64,000 nt of DNA from positions 6,446,840 through 6,510,839 of the forward strand of contig OZ026844.1 in assembly GCA_964023205.1 (NCBI GenBank). Reading direction: 5' to 3'. The notes under the pieces are model-generated. The model searched no databases and was not told the DNA's origin. It worked only from the letters and a program-made list of their open reading frames with translations. Shown one piece after another: positions 11,300 through 22,818 of the stretch. The DNA is from Lutraria lutraria. Its lineage: Eukaryota > Mollusca > Bivalvia > Venerida > Mactridae. Each line of letters opens with the position of its first letter. Positions within the stretch are counted from its first letter, which is position 1. The translations under genes and the position numbers were made by a program.

Positions 11300-12640
11300 G
11301 ATTGCCCAGTTCGGTATATAGTACGTCTACACGGTACGAGTCCGGATAGTGTTGTCGATTATACAGTATATATAAATACATGTAATGGCAATTCGGAAAG
11401 GGCATGCGAGTGACATTATCGAAAACAAAAAGACTTATAATAATATTTATAATAATAGAGACGTTGATCCATAGCTGTCGGAATTTAGGGTCTTTAATAT
11501 ATCTAAGCTGTTTTCGACTATACAATATGACCGATTTTTTATTGATGCTTGTGTACAATGTGGATTAATCTGTTTAGCGACATAAAATAATTTCCTTAAA
11601 AAAATGAAATTTATAGACCTCATTCATTGTTCATCAGTCAACACCTCTCACTTATTTTTGAAGGTGTGAAGTTGGTATATTGTCCCTATATAAACACGAC
11701 ATGCAGTTGCCAATTATATTTTTTCTCTGTCTCTGTAATTTATTTTCTGAGTAACACTAGTACTTACATCACGTCTTCCTCAGACTTTCTCTCATGGCAT
11801 GACGAATGTCTAGATTTAAGATTACTTTTGGTGATTATACCGATTATGGAAACAATTATTCTGTTTCCAACAAACAACAGTTGGAAACTGACAATGTAAC
11901 CAAAAAACATGTATGACTGAATCATCTTAAAGATGACAGATCTATGGATTTTCTTATTTTTTTGTGGAATTTTGTTACTAATGCTGCATATAGATGTTCG
12001 GCGCGTTGCTTATCTATTAATATGTCATCGCATACTATTATTAATATCAACATGAACCATATTGAAAAAAATACTAACAAATATGATTTTACCCCCGGTA
12101 GTTTTTTTTTCAATGTCATACATTTTGTTATTTTGGCAGGCCTTTGAAGTTAACATCAAGTGGCTATCTTGTGTGAAAATTTGTTTTGTTTACCATATTA
12201 GGGATTATGCAATCAAGGGAATTACTGGTCACAGAACAGTATGGGTCCATAGATATCATCAGAAACATGTGTCACCAAAAGTTTTATGGTCATGCATTGT
12301 TTATTACAGCTGACATGTGTGACACTTCAAGACTAATATATGTGTACAATCAGATAACATTCAAGAATGAAAAATCAATCATTTAAAAAAAACAATGTGT
12401 TTGCGAAAAAGAAATACCCAATAAATAACGAAGTTTACTTGAAAAACTACAGGTGTCAAATAAATCAGTAGAATAAAATATATATATTTAACTTTTCTTG
12501 TATAGAATAAACACATTTTTTTAGTTTCAAGGGCTAAAATTAAATATTTCAAAGAATATACATTAAAACAGACAAAATATATTGATATATTTCTATACTG
12601 TGTGTGTGTGTTTTATGACAGATTTCTTTTCCCTGACGGA
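11300..12640. other. AT-rich non-coding stretch
   Basis: Several short open frames exist (for example 11627-11899 and 12062-12313), but none shows a domain, splice context or plausible coding composition. Only a short GT run (about 12599-12612) stands out. Confidence 0.4.
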
Positions 12641-12699
12641 AGTTTCAAGCTTAATTGTCAGACATGTTTTTACCTTTTCGCAAAGTCTCACTGTCTGAA

Positions 12700-13612
12700 A
12701 AGAATTATGATTATCGCAGTCTAAAATACTGGAATTAGAGAAATCAAGCTAACACCGGCCGAACAGTTCTCAAATTTTAGCAGCTACAGGTTTCTAGACA
12801 GATGTTGGTATTTGGCATTGAATTTCACTTTCGTTCTTTAAAGGGTAATTAACCATTTTAAATTTGAATTCCGAGACAAATACCCTCATTTAAGTGTTGA
12901 AACTGCTGGCAACCATCAATTACAGATTATCACAGTCTAAAATACTGAAATTAAAGAAATCAAACGATCGGTTCTCAAGTTTTAGCGACTACAGTTTTGA
13001 TGTTATGACCCGGCCTAGAATTTAACTGAAACTTTCAGTCTTTAAAGGGTAGTCAATTTATATTTTAATTCTGAGGCAAATATCCTCATTTAAGAGGGTT
13101 GAAACTTCCGGCAACCATCAACCACATATCAACAAAGTCAAAATAACTTGAATTTTTGAAATCCAGCAATTAGTTTTCGAGTTTTAGCGAGTACAGTTTC
13201 GATATTATGACTCGGCTAGGAATTTCACTGAAACTTTCAGTCTTTAAAGCTTTACCATTTTGATTTGAATTCTGAGGTAATTATCCTCATTTGAGAGGGT
13301 TGAAACTTCCGGCAACCATCAACCACATATCAACAAAGTCAAAATAACTTGAATCATAGAAATCAAACGAATAGTTCTAAAGTTTTAGCGAGTACAGTTT
13401 TTATGTATTTGCTAGGCCTAGAATTTCACTCGAATAATCAGACTGTAAGGGTGACATCAGTTTAAACATAAATTAAGACATATAATCGAATCTGAGAGCA
13501 TTGAAACATCGGGCAACCATCAATCATGTATCAACAAAGTCAAAATATATTTAATTATTTAAATCCAGCAACTAGTTCTCGAGTTTTAGCGAGTACAGTT
13601 TTGATGTTCGGG
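12700..13612 (+). repeat. ~201-bp tandem repeat, about 4.5 units
   Basis: The phrase 'ggcaaccatcaa' recurs at 12908, 13110, 13311 and 13512, a spacing of 201-202 bp. Each unit also carries 'aaatcaaacga/cagca', 'gttttagcgagtacagtttt', 'gaatttcactgaaactttcagtctttaaag' and 'cctcatttgagagggttgaaac'-like blocks. The first unit starts near 12709 and is about 216 bp long. Units have clearly diverged, so this is an old array. No conserved open frame runs through the units. Confidence 0.75.
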
Positions 13613-13785
13613 CCTTCCCCACCCACCGCAAGTTACAACGCAACTCCACTCTACTTGTTTATTTCAATGAACTCGTCGAGTATGTATATAAATATATATA
13701 CACACACACGAAATGATCTAATAATAATTTTCTAAATTTTATCCATTCAGCTAGTGTTCGATATTTGTGAAGTGAAGTTGATAAA

Positions 13786-13939
13786 CAGAGACGTAAGCAA
13801 CCGTATCTCATTGATACAAAATGGCGGACGACGGTTGCGATTGTTGATCGCGTGAGAAATCCCGCGGCGCATACGAGATTTCCCGGTATTTCCTTATCTC
13901 AAAGAACGAGTTGCCTATCTCTTGTATTATACGTCTCTG
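13786..13939. mobile_element. Short MITE with CAGAGACGTA ends
   Basis: Perfect 10-bp inverted ends (CAGAGACGTA and TACGTCTCTG) enclose about 134 bp, which includes a locally CpG-rich 'gcggacgacggttgcg' segment. The ends start CAG as in hAT elements, but no convincing 8-bp target duplication is visible. A second fragment lies at 11221-11298. Confidence 0.55.
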
Positions 13940-13944
13940 GTCTA

Positions 13945-14104
13945 CTTTATATTCTGATCTTCTCCATAATATTGTTAAATGTAATACTATATTTGATATA
14001 ATAATTTTTATCATGCACTACAATTATTATGTATAATTCATTGTATTGCATCACACTGTTTGTATTGTGCTGTGTATGTCCTTGTGGGCTTTAAAGCTTT
14101 TGGA

Positions 14105-14143
<39 letters not shown>

Positions 14144-14147
14144 GTAT
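13945..14147 (+). repeat. LINE-like 3' end with (TCTA)n tail
   Basis: The sequence 'cttgtgggctttaaagcttttggaatta' leads directly into about nine TCTA units (14110-14145). A short unique 3' UTR ending in a tetranucleotide tail is typical of CR1/L2-like LINE ends. No ORF is left. Confidence 0.5.
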
Positions 14148-14535
14148 CATTATTGTAGTGCTGGACAGGGATGATCATACAATGGCCTAATGCAGTTATA
14201 TATATTATACTTGTACCAACGACACTATTATAATTACTTATAGCGCTTGATAAAAAAAAACATTATTTGCTATTTTCCCGTAAATTACGATATATTTTGT
14301 CTCCACTATATATATTGTACGAAAGAAATTGTTTCGCTTTGTTGCAAAACTTGTACCATTGGTGACTTTAATTCCAGTTGTAAAATTTGAGACGTAGTCT
14401 GGTACCATGCCAACTATTCCTTCGATTATTAGTAGTGTCAGGGGCAGGTAATCCAGACAAGTTTGACGTTGACAGAGATGCATGTTAGAGGTAAGGAACG
14501 ACAACTCTGAGTAGAGAATATTAGAGAATGACTCC

Positions 14536-14606
14536 AACTGGTTCCCGTTTCATGTTGCAGTGCACCAAATGGGGGCTCTCCACATACAAGTAAACGGGAA
14601 CCAGTT
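14536..14606. repeat. Small hairpin with AACTGGTTCCCGTTT arms
   Basis: Perfect 15-bp inverted arms flank about 41 bp. Nearly the same arms occur at 32736-32800, which suggests a miniature element family. Confidence 0.5.
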
Positions 14607-14631
14607 TAAGACTGTTGACAAAATGCACCAA

Positions 14632-14968
14632 TCGTAACTACTCGGGCATTTCCGTTGCTTAGAAATTGTGACGCCTCGTACATAAGTGTAGGATTACAAA
14701 TTGTGGTTATTTGGTATTCGGTAACTACTTTTTCAATACTAAATACTTGTTTTCGTAGAATTTCAGACTTCCAAACGTGTTTATCGTTCGCGATTGATAA
14801 AACGGGCGTTATATTCCCATGGAAAGAGAAACAGGATGTTTCCATCCTTGGACTCCCAGGGTCAGCCATGGTGGAAAGTAGCCCGTGAAGTACTACAACA
14901 AAATGGCGGCCTGCCTATTATGTCCGAGGCATTTTCTTTAGACAAACGACGAGGAGTTCCGATTGAAA
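14632..14968 (-). repeat. Second copy of the dispersed repeat found at 404-742
   Basis: It is the reverse complement of the repeat in copy A's intron. It carries an open frame on the minus strand (14606-14869), but the same frame is not preserved in the other copy, so it is probably not coding. Confidence 0.6.
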
Positions 14969-15214
14969 ATGCACTACATGTAATCAATTTGAACAAATAT
15001 TTATGTATATGTATTTGGTACATAGGGGTCATAGATCTGATAGCAAAATATAAGAAATATGTATTAGGCAAGTGTCCTATTTCTTGTGAATTTTTATTTT
15101 CTCGTGACTCATTGGTCTTAATTGGATAGCCTCTGAATCGATAATTAAAATCCGTTGACATGTTTATCATTGTCATTGGATGATATTCAAGAGATCAAAA
15201 TTAAAACAAATGTA

Positions 15215-15378
15215 CAGTGCAACCTCTCTAGAGAGACCCTCTCTTGAACAACAACCTCCCTTCAAAAACAGCATGTTATTCCCAACTTTACCTCCATTGA
15301 ACTATACATTTAACCTCTATAGAGCTGCAACCTCTCAACAATGACATAATTCTGTTTGTCCCAAAGGATGTTGCACCG
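15215..15378 (-). mobile_element. Pogo-like MITE, copy 1
   Basis: The inverted ends are CAGTGCAACCTCT and the complement of GATGTTGCACCG, flanked by TA on both sides. The reverse complement aligns along its length with 36807-36980 and 40367-40538 (shared 'gttgagaggttg', 'gaagggaggttgttg', 'caagagaggg'). It has no coding capacity. Confidence 0.7.
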
Positions 15379-15702
15379 TACTTAGTTATCTGATTGATCT
15401 ATATTTGATGTATATATTTTAGTAGGTATGTATGCTGCTTTTTTGTTATAATCCTTCTTTTGTTGTAAATGTAGTCTGATTATTTATTATTTATGTACTA
15501 GTAATTCATGGTCTTGTATTCAAGAACTATAACCATGTCGCTTTCTGAATGAATAAAATCTTTTTAATGTTTATTTTTTTTATCTTAAGTTCATTTTGTT
15601 GGAGAATGTTTAACGTCTCATATAACTGTTCGTGCCGGTGAAAGTTATCATTACGTGAATTTAGCGAGTATCTATGAAGTTTGACATTGCCTATCATAGT
15701 AC

Positions 15703-15850
15703 AGTCAAATATGTGTAAGTAGTCAACCCTGACTAAAGACCACCTTGTGAATAAAGGCCATTCTTATAAAAAAGTTATTATTTAAACAAAAATGGCCTCT
15801 AAAGAACACCAATCAATAAAAGCCACAGTATGTCTTTCCCAAGTTTGAAT
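15703..15850 (+). repeat. Partial pogo-like repeat (TACAGTCAAA end)
   Basis: It starts 'tacagtcaaatatgtg' and contains 'taaagaccacc' and 'gaataaaggcca', as in the elements around 38115-38963 and 39640-39715. The right end is not defined. Confidence 0.45.
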
Positions 15851-16387
15851 GCGTATATAATATCATGAATTATGTGTTTCAATATATCTGATGAGCATAA
15901 TGCATGCATCTTATGCCAAGAGAGATGTACATCAATTTCAATGATCAAATTTTATTCTGATTTGTAATTGATATTGCATGACATATCACCTGTGTAACCG
16001 TTATAAGGCTTTCATTATTTGTTTTCACCTAAATTACAAAAGAAATCTTTCCATTCCTTTGTCACTTTCATGGATTTACTCCTCTTTGAAGGCGATAGGT
16101 CGTACATCACGTCTGGCCCTTCAATAGAATAGAAACATTACAATGTTTTCTTCATTATTTTATAACGTAATAATTTGCAAACACGAATATAACGCTGTAT
16201 AATAATCTATGCAGTTACATTTGCATTTTCTCACAATACGATTGAGAAATATTTCGTGTAGATAAAAATTCATTTATGATCATTCAAATATATATAGTTG
16301 TATGGATTGAACTCGGAATGAAAACACGTTACATACATAAAACATCAGTTACGTTTATAAAAAAGTTAAATCAGTAACTTTGTTAAC

Positions 16388-19300
16388 TTAATGTCGTGTT
16401 TGACGTCCGGACCTGCGATGTGGTTCGTCACCTCTGTGAACTTTAGATAGTATGTCTTGTCCAATTATCACATTTTCCCCAGTATTATTGACAAATGTAC
16501 AGAAAGTCAGGAAACGGAAATTTAACATTATTAGGTATATTACTTTTTGATTAACACATACTGTCCATGAATTTCTGGATCAGCCCTCGCACAACGTAAT
16601 AAATAAATATTAAACACTCACCGCTATTGGTTATTCGTCTCATCTAATCCAGGAATTAATCTAGACATGAATTTAGAAGCGCTGCGCTTTGCTCTGAAAT
16701 AAATTGAAATTTTGTTTTCATGATCACTGCATGTTGGTCGTTCGTGACATGATATTTGTAATATACGAAGAATCAACAACGTTTTCTGAACTTCAATGGT
16801 CCCGATAGTCTCAATTAGCTACTCATGAATTAAAACAAATACTGACTTTTAACCACAATATGATTAAATCTAAAACAACATTAAAATATTTAATAACTTC
16901 TTGCTGGTAATCGAAATGTATTGAATAAAAATAAAACAGCTTTATTTGATTAGGATTTCTTCTTTAGTACAATATTCCAAGATAAATACATCATGATCGG
17001 GTAAAATCCATTTTCTGGGTCCTGAGCAAAATCTCGTCAAATCATCAACACTGTATGATGTTTCTGACTGAGGTCCCTGAATGACCCCCAGGCCAATATC
17101 CATTTATCCACAGATGTGAGTTTTATGGCTGTAGGAATACTGATTGCGTTGTATTTTTACGATAGAAACATTCAACGACTTTGAATGGAAAATCATGACG
17201 TAGAGTACATGTACAATGAAAATACTTACCGTTCTTGATTAATCGTAACATCACAGTTAGGCGCGCATCCTGACGCGCTGCGCTTTACTCTAAAATAAAT
17301 TGATATTTTTCATCATAATAAATATAAAGCGAATGACTGCATGATTGTCGTTCTGATATGATATACGTTACTCATTAGAAATTTTTGATAAACTAATATC
17401 GCCTATTTCGAATTATGGTAGTTAAATATGGGGGTTCGTTCAATGTAGTTCTCTGGAACGTGTTTATTTACAATTTTGTAAAAAGCTACATAGAGTAAGG
17501 AAATCTACACAAAACGATTTTGTTTATGGTGGGCTAAGGCGGTTGAATTGACTGTAAAATGATTAATATTGTAAGATACTTGGTAAAACTATTGCAGACA
17601 TAATGATAATAGATATAATAAAAAGTATACACTATGTTGAAATTAGATATGGATTTGTATCCTTAAAAACAAAACTGGTGTTTATTATTGAAAGATTTGC
17701 TATGTAGTCTTGGATTTCATTAAGTTTGGTACTTTCAATATATGCGACCGTTAATCGTTCCTCGCAGCATTGTACAACATTAAACGACAAATAGTTATAT
17801 AAAGTCATGTTTATATCCCCATGTCTCACCTTGGATCTTCATGACCAGAAATCTCGACTATCATAGCCAACAAAACCAAACAACCAACTGCTGCTACAGC
17901 GACTTTCATTGTTGTATTAGGTTTTCCGTCAAATTGAAACTGTGCGAACCTTAGCTGAAAAGAATATATTACATGGTTAGTCAAGGTATGTCTATTTGAT
18001 AACGGCATAGATAGTCTAGTATACTTTTTGATACAGTATAAAAAAGTATAGTTGTAATTATGAGAAATTCGAATGGCGGGGCGAACCCACGACCTTTCGT
18101 TCAGTAGTCAACTGCGTTACCACTAAAACAATGATCACCCCGTACTGTCATAGACATTTATAATCATAATTATTTAATAAATTTGATTTGTATAAATATC
18201 CTATTTATTAATAACACGAAAATCATACAGTGAACTCTTGGAAACTGTTCGGTATACAGGAAAATTAAAACCGTCCGACTGTTGAGGAATGGTATTAACA
18301 TTGTGTTCGTACTGAACAACATTTTCAAAATCATAAAACAGGTTTTGGCACTGATCATGATCATATTCACATTAGACAGTACAAATATTATCTTATCATG
18401 GTCAATAAGTTTCAAATAATTATTATTTATTTCACATACTTAAATAGTAAGTATATCTAGTATCTAGGCATTACAGTGAAACAATACATGACATTGTACT
18501 TCATTCTCAACACTACTTTTACAGATCGGGCATATAAGTAGGTTTCTGGAATATTCTCATATCTTCAAGTCTCTAATATCAGAGGGTCGACATCACATCT
18601 GAACTTTGCTTAGGCAGATTTATGTTTAATCGGAATTTGAAATGTTATATAATCCTCAAGCGTGAACTTGCGTTTAAATAATGTACATGTCCTAAGTTTA
18701 TTACGTCATTTTTCTGAACATTCAACATCTTTATTCACATTATCTCCCCATAATGGAATAAACTGTTGCAGTGAACATTTTAATACTTTATCACAAAAAT
18801 ACTTAGACGATGAAATCCATGTTATTCACAGACCGTGCCAGTTCAATCCTAGTCATATGATTTTTAAATACAAATTGCCAGTTATTAGAGAGATTACTAC
18901 TTTAAGTAATTTTATAGTTCACTGATCTCAACTGTTTCACATGATTAAATTAGAGAAAAATAGTATTTGAAACGAACAAACCGTAAATGATTACGAATTT
19001 ACAAGATTAATGGCTCGTATACAAGATACATTTTCATAAACTGGATTTTATTATGTTTTGTTAGAGTGTTAAACCATGCAATAAGATGATAATGCCTATA
19101 AATTCCTAAAAGTTGAATATATGGATCTTGTAACGATATTAGCACAGTGCACAATTCAAACTATGGAGGTCAAAAGAGAAAAGCTATGTTTCAACGAACA
19201 ATGATTATTTCCTGTCAATAATTAACACAACTATAATAAGTAAGGGCATCTGGCCTCATTAAAGCAGATACTGTAATTCAGTCAATAAAACTACTTTAAT

Positions 19301-20110
19301 AAACATGCAAGTAAAGATAATGCATGATCCACAGACTGCTAATCGTCGGATCGTATACAGCCTGGCACTAAGATTTCGGTGACAATGGTGTAAAAAACGC
19401 TAGTGTCAGTACATTATGTCTTTTAGCAGTATACCGATTCGGAAAATAGCTATTGTAATAGAGACAAATACAATGAATGCAAAGGTTATTTTGAGTCAAT
19501 GTGATTTACGAACACCATACGAACACTTTTCTGAATAGTGGTATAGTATCATTTAAGAAATATTGATTCTAGTGATGTTTTCTCAAAAGAAAAGTGAAAA
19601 TAATTACAAACTGGATTACAGAATATTTCCATTACGATATTGTGTGTAGAATGGTCCAAGCGATAAGAAAAGAACTTTCAATAGTGTAATAAAAAAATAT
19701 TCTGTAATTTTCACTTTCTCCATAATTATATGTCTAGATCTCTGGCTAAATATATTTCTTCCGAGTCAAAACATCCCAAAGTCAATACACACCCATTTTG
19801 GTCGAAACGCCCCATAAAACACTCTGCTATACACAAGCGGAGTTAACTCCATAACTTCAAGCATGAAACACGTACGTAATAAACAGATTATTTTATAAAT
19901 TAAAACAATATAACTTGCCAAATGTGCTCTGTACATTTGAAGTTAGACGTACATTATATACTCGTATAATGGAATAATGAAATGTAAAAAAAAGAGAAAG
20001 GAACTCACTTCTTAGGCAGAACAGAATCACAAAATTAAGAAAAAGCTGAAAACTACGTTTGCAACCAAATTCCTCGAAGCGATTACGCCACGATTTCCTA
20101 CTGTTTCTAT
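16388..20110 (-). CDS. Secreted multi-peptide precursor, copy B (most complete gene)
   Basis: Exons read leftward. A possible non-coding first exon has its donor (AA|gtgagttc) at 20009. The signal exon is 17830-17954, with ATG at 17909 and 26 codons starting MKVAVAAVGCLVLLAM. Cassette 1 is 17230-17289 (VKRSASGCAPNCDV...). Cassette 2 is 16622-16693 (AKRSASKFMSRLIPG...). A possible last exon, 16388-16433, ends in TAA. Every junction is phase 2 and every border is gt..ag, with acceptors ttattttag, ttatttcag and ttcacag. Each cassette begins [VA]-Lys-Arg-Ser-Ala, a furin/PC-type dibasic site, so each exon should release a separate peptide; cassette 1 has two cysteines with three residues between. 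Cassette 2 carries an in-frame TAG six bases before its donor (…NNQ then stop), where copy C has GAT. The coding product may therefore end there, leaving the last exon untranslated. Function is not recognised; it could be antimicrobial, hormonal or venom-like. Confidence 0.6.
16622..16693 (-). CDS. Cassette exon 2 of copy B, ending in TAG
   Basis: This is a 72-nt exon equal in length and phase to 22504-22575. After Lys-Arg it encodes SASKFMSRLIPGLDETNNQ and then TAG. The paralogous exon in copy C reads on through GAT to its donor. Confidence 0.55.
17230..17289 (-). CDS. Cassette exon 1 of copy B (CxxxC peptide)
   Basis: This is a 60-nt exon in phase 2-2 with acceptor ttattttag and donor gtaagta. 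It encodes a Lys-Arg site and then SASGCAPNCDVTINQE. Copy C has no equivalent between its signal exon and its KF-type cassette, so this exon was gained in B or lost in C. Confidence 0.55.
18071..18147 (-). repeat. tRNA-like SINE piece in the first intron of copy B
   Basis: On the minus strand there is an A-box-like 'tagtggtaacgcagttgac' and a B box 'gtgggttcgcccc'. It is a tRNA-derived retroposon; the stems are poor for a working tRNA. Confidence 0.45.
19345..19640. repeat. Intron block shared between copies B and C
   Basis: It matches 23560-23880 at many points ('ctaagat...ggtgaaaatggt', 'attgtaatagaggcaaata', 'catacgaaaacactttt', 'agtatcattta'). This shows that the duplication unit extends well upstream of the signal exon. 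Confidence 0.6.
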
Positions 20111-20111
20111 A
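20009..20111 (-). promoter_or_regulatory. Candidate non-coding first exon and TATA-like promoter of copy B
   Basis: On the minus strand a TATAGAAA-like box (20104-20111) precedes about 95 bases ending CTAAGAA|gtgagttc, a good donor. It lies upstream of the signal exon, whose own acceptor shows that a 5' exon must exist. The transcription start is not known. Confidence 0.35.
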
Positions 20112-20877
20112 CTGATCACGGAAAGTTACTACTGAGGGGAGTTTGACAAACTGCTCGCAGTAGTAACGTCACGATTTGCTGCTATAACCACTCCCACAAT
20201 TATAATCATGTGACGACAGGTGTACCATGTGACCAACAATTGATGAAATAAAACTGTTCCCATAACCAACAGGTAGATTACCAATAGTATCTTTAGCCAT
20301 TAAAATATGTTGAACACACTCTACTTGTCTTCATTACAACAATTAATGGATCGGATTTTTTCGTGCAATCGAAAAGCTACTGTCTAAGTTCAGACATTGT
20401 CATTTATTTGTACCTGGACTGTGTCATGGTAGCGCACCTCCCGCCTCCTTGTATGTGAATTATTTTATTTACGCGTACATTAACTCGCCTTGTGCATTCA
20501 TTATATTATCAAAGTGCACCTACCTTCACCTGGTACATGTGTACTAACCTCCATGAGGAACGCCTCATCCCCTTTGCAGGGCCATTTTTATTTGATGAAC
20601 TAAAAACGGAATGCATGTTTTTGTGATTCAAAAATAAAGATTGGGAATAGATCCACTACAGGACAAAGAACTTTGTTTACATACCTGATGGCGTTTAAAT
20701 TCCCATTATAACCACAAGGTCAGTTCTAAAGGTGTGCTTTATCGCTGCCCTAACCATTAAACCCCCTACCAAAACGATTATGCTCCAACATACAATTGCG
20801 GGCGTAACGTTCATTACGTTGACGTTAAACGCGAATACGTCCGTCGGCAAAGGAAATATTAAAGCGGGATTCGTTAA

Positions 20878-22007
20878 GGGCCTGTCACACTACAGCGTAT
20901 TAGGCCAACGAGTGCGGAACGTTTTAGATTTGTCTAATACGCTGGCGAACGCTGGCGAACGTCCGAAACATCAAAGAGAAGCCGCCTTTCAGACGCACAC
21001 ATAGCGTTTGTCAAACGCTTTTAACGAATATATTAACTTTGAGTAACGACCGAGAAAGATTTTCATAACTTACACCTAGGGAATACAGAACATCAAGTAT
21101 TTTTGACAGCGTGTGGTAGGCGTGTGCATAACGTTCTTGACGAGTGAAGAACGCTTGTGTAACCTGTCCAAACGTATTGGTAGCGAATTAGAACAATATT
21201 AATATATTTCAAACTCCCGCCGCCTCCCAATCCAAGGCTTGGCATGTCCAGACTGTCCTCTTCATTCTTCTACCCCATAGTTCGATGCACAACATACTGT
21301 ACAAGGTTTAAAAGATTTGGCTGGTATTGCAAAACAGCAAAGTGCACAGGCTCAGTATCAGCCATATTAGTCATGTACACTTGTGAATCTAGTATATCGA
21401 GTTTTACCTCAGAGTCGTAAGAGGCGGACAGTTCACCTAAGCATCGTTTCTAGGAAGAACCAGTACTAGACTCCCATCCTCTGTAAACGTGAATTACTGA
21501 ATCGTATCATACATGAAATACAGTTTAGTGAGCAAAGCCCTTATTTTCATTCTTTATGTCTTGGTGCGTTGTAAGAACGGTTGTCAAACGTTAATTATGC
21601 GTTATTCGTGCGTTACTATAGCGTTGGGAAACGCTTCAAGAACGCCCTACACAAGTTATAAATAAGTTAAACAAACGTTACGCCTACGTTTAAAACACGT
21701 TGCGCGAACGCTAGTGAATGTACCGGCGTATTGCCAACGCGTACTTAACGTTTGAAAGCGTATGGCGAACGCTTGAATAACGGATTTACCGATTGTCCAA
21801 CGTATACATAACCGATAAATATACGTTCGACACTCGTTGAAAATTTTGTGCATGCACAAAAATCTTTTAGGCCCGTCGAAACGTATACCAACGTGTGTGA
21901 ACGTGTTTTTAACTTACATAAAACGAATCTCTAACGAATACGACGACCATCAGCGTATTCTAACACGTCGGCATACGTTGGCCAATGCGTTGTAATGTGA
22001 CAGCACC
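20878..22007. mobile_element. Harbinger-like non-autonomous element, CpG/AACG-rich
   Basis: The left end reads GGGCCTGTCACACTACAGCG and the right end is the near-complement (cgttgtaatgtgacagcacc). TAA on both sides (20875-20877, 22008-22010) gives a 3-bp TWA-type target duplication, as in PIF/Harbinger elements. The body is packed with AACG/CGTT motifs in both directions, far more CpG than the surroundings. No transposase frame was found. A SINE fragment (21405-21490) sits inside. The element lies just downstream of the last identifiable exon of copy C. Confidence 0.65.
21405..21490 (-). repeat. SINE tail fragment
   Basis: The reverse complement matches the tail of the SINE at 25672-25868 ('tctagtactggttc', 'gaacgatg', 'gaactgtccgcctc'). 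Confidence 0.6.
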
Positions 22008-22503
22008 TAAGACAACATTAGTTATTTATCGAAATGGCGAATTGGTAAAGAAAAATCCCTATGTGCTCCCTATAGTCTAACTGTAGACCACGAATTCAAA
22101 CCACTTCATAATTTACTTTAATTTAATTGTATATTAACACAAAATTAGAATTGCAGTATGCTTTCTTCTCTTACATTTTCTTTACATTAACGACTCTTGG
22201 CTTGAGGCCTTGATGTATAGAACAAAAAGATTACGATAAAATATATGCTTGTACGAGTACCTTTAAGTTGATTTACGTTTTAAATATATTTTAGGTTTTT
22301 TAAGGAAACATTAATTTTGAAAAAAAAACGCTAAAGATAAACATTAGTAAAGCGTTTAACAACTTTGTGCTAGTATCATTAATGTATCGATCGAAAATGG
22401 TTCCGATAAAGTATTATGCATGTGCAACACTTAACGATAGAAACATTGTACGATTTTGTAATATGGAAACCATGTCGGCTACACAATTAATCAGAACACT
22501 CAC

Positions 22504-22575
22504 CGATCTTGGTTATTTATCTCGTCATATTCAGGACTGTATACAGACTTGAATTTAAAGGCGCTGCGCTTTGCT
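22504..22575 (-). CDS. Cassette exon of secreted-peptide precursor, copy C
   Basis: This is a 72-nt exon with acceptor ccgttttag, donor CG|gtgagtg, and phase 2 at both ends. After AKRSA it encodes FKFKSVYSPEYDEINNQD with no stop, so a further exon is required. None was found between here and the Harbinger-like element, so the end of this gene may have been lost or moved. Confidence 0.55.
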
Positions 22576-22818
22576 CTAAAACGGTTTGAAAGATCAATTT
22601 TTTTCAAAATGAAGCACTGTAAACATCGTTTTTTTCTGAACTTTTATATTCTCCATAGTCTCAACAACTCATGAATTAAAATATCTTCATTATTTAAACA
22701 AATTATTTTGTACTAATACAGCTTCAGAACCACAATGCGATTGATTCCAAAACATTATTATAACATTGAACAACTTTTGGCTGGTAACCTTAATGTGCAA
22801 TACTGCTACATTACTCAC

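Noticed and set aside
14110..14145. CRISPR-like or regulatory tandem repeat
   Set aside because: It is a simple TCTA microsatellite at a LINE-like 3' end.
14606..14869. Minus-strand 87-codon frame as a gene
   Set aside because: It lies in a dispersed repeat and the frame is broken in the other copy at 404-742.
16388..16433. RGD integrin-binding site at the start of the last exon of copy B
   Set aside because: Arg-Gly-Asp appears only if the preceding exon is read through, but that exon ends in TAG.
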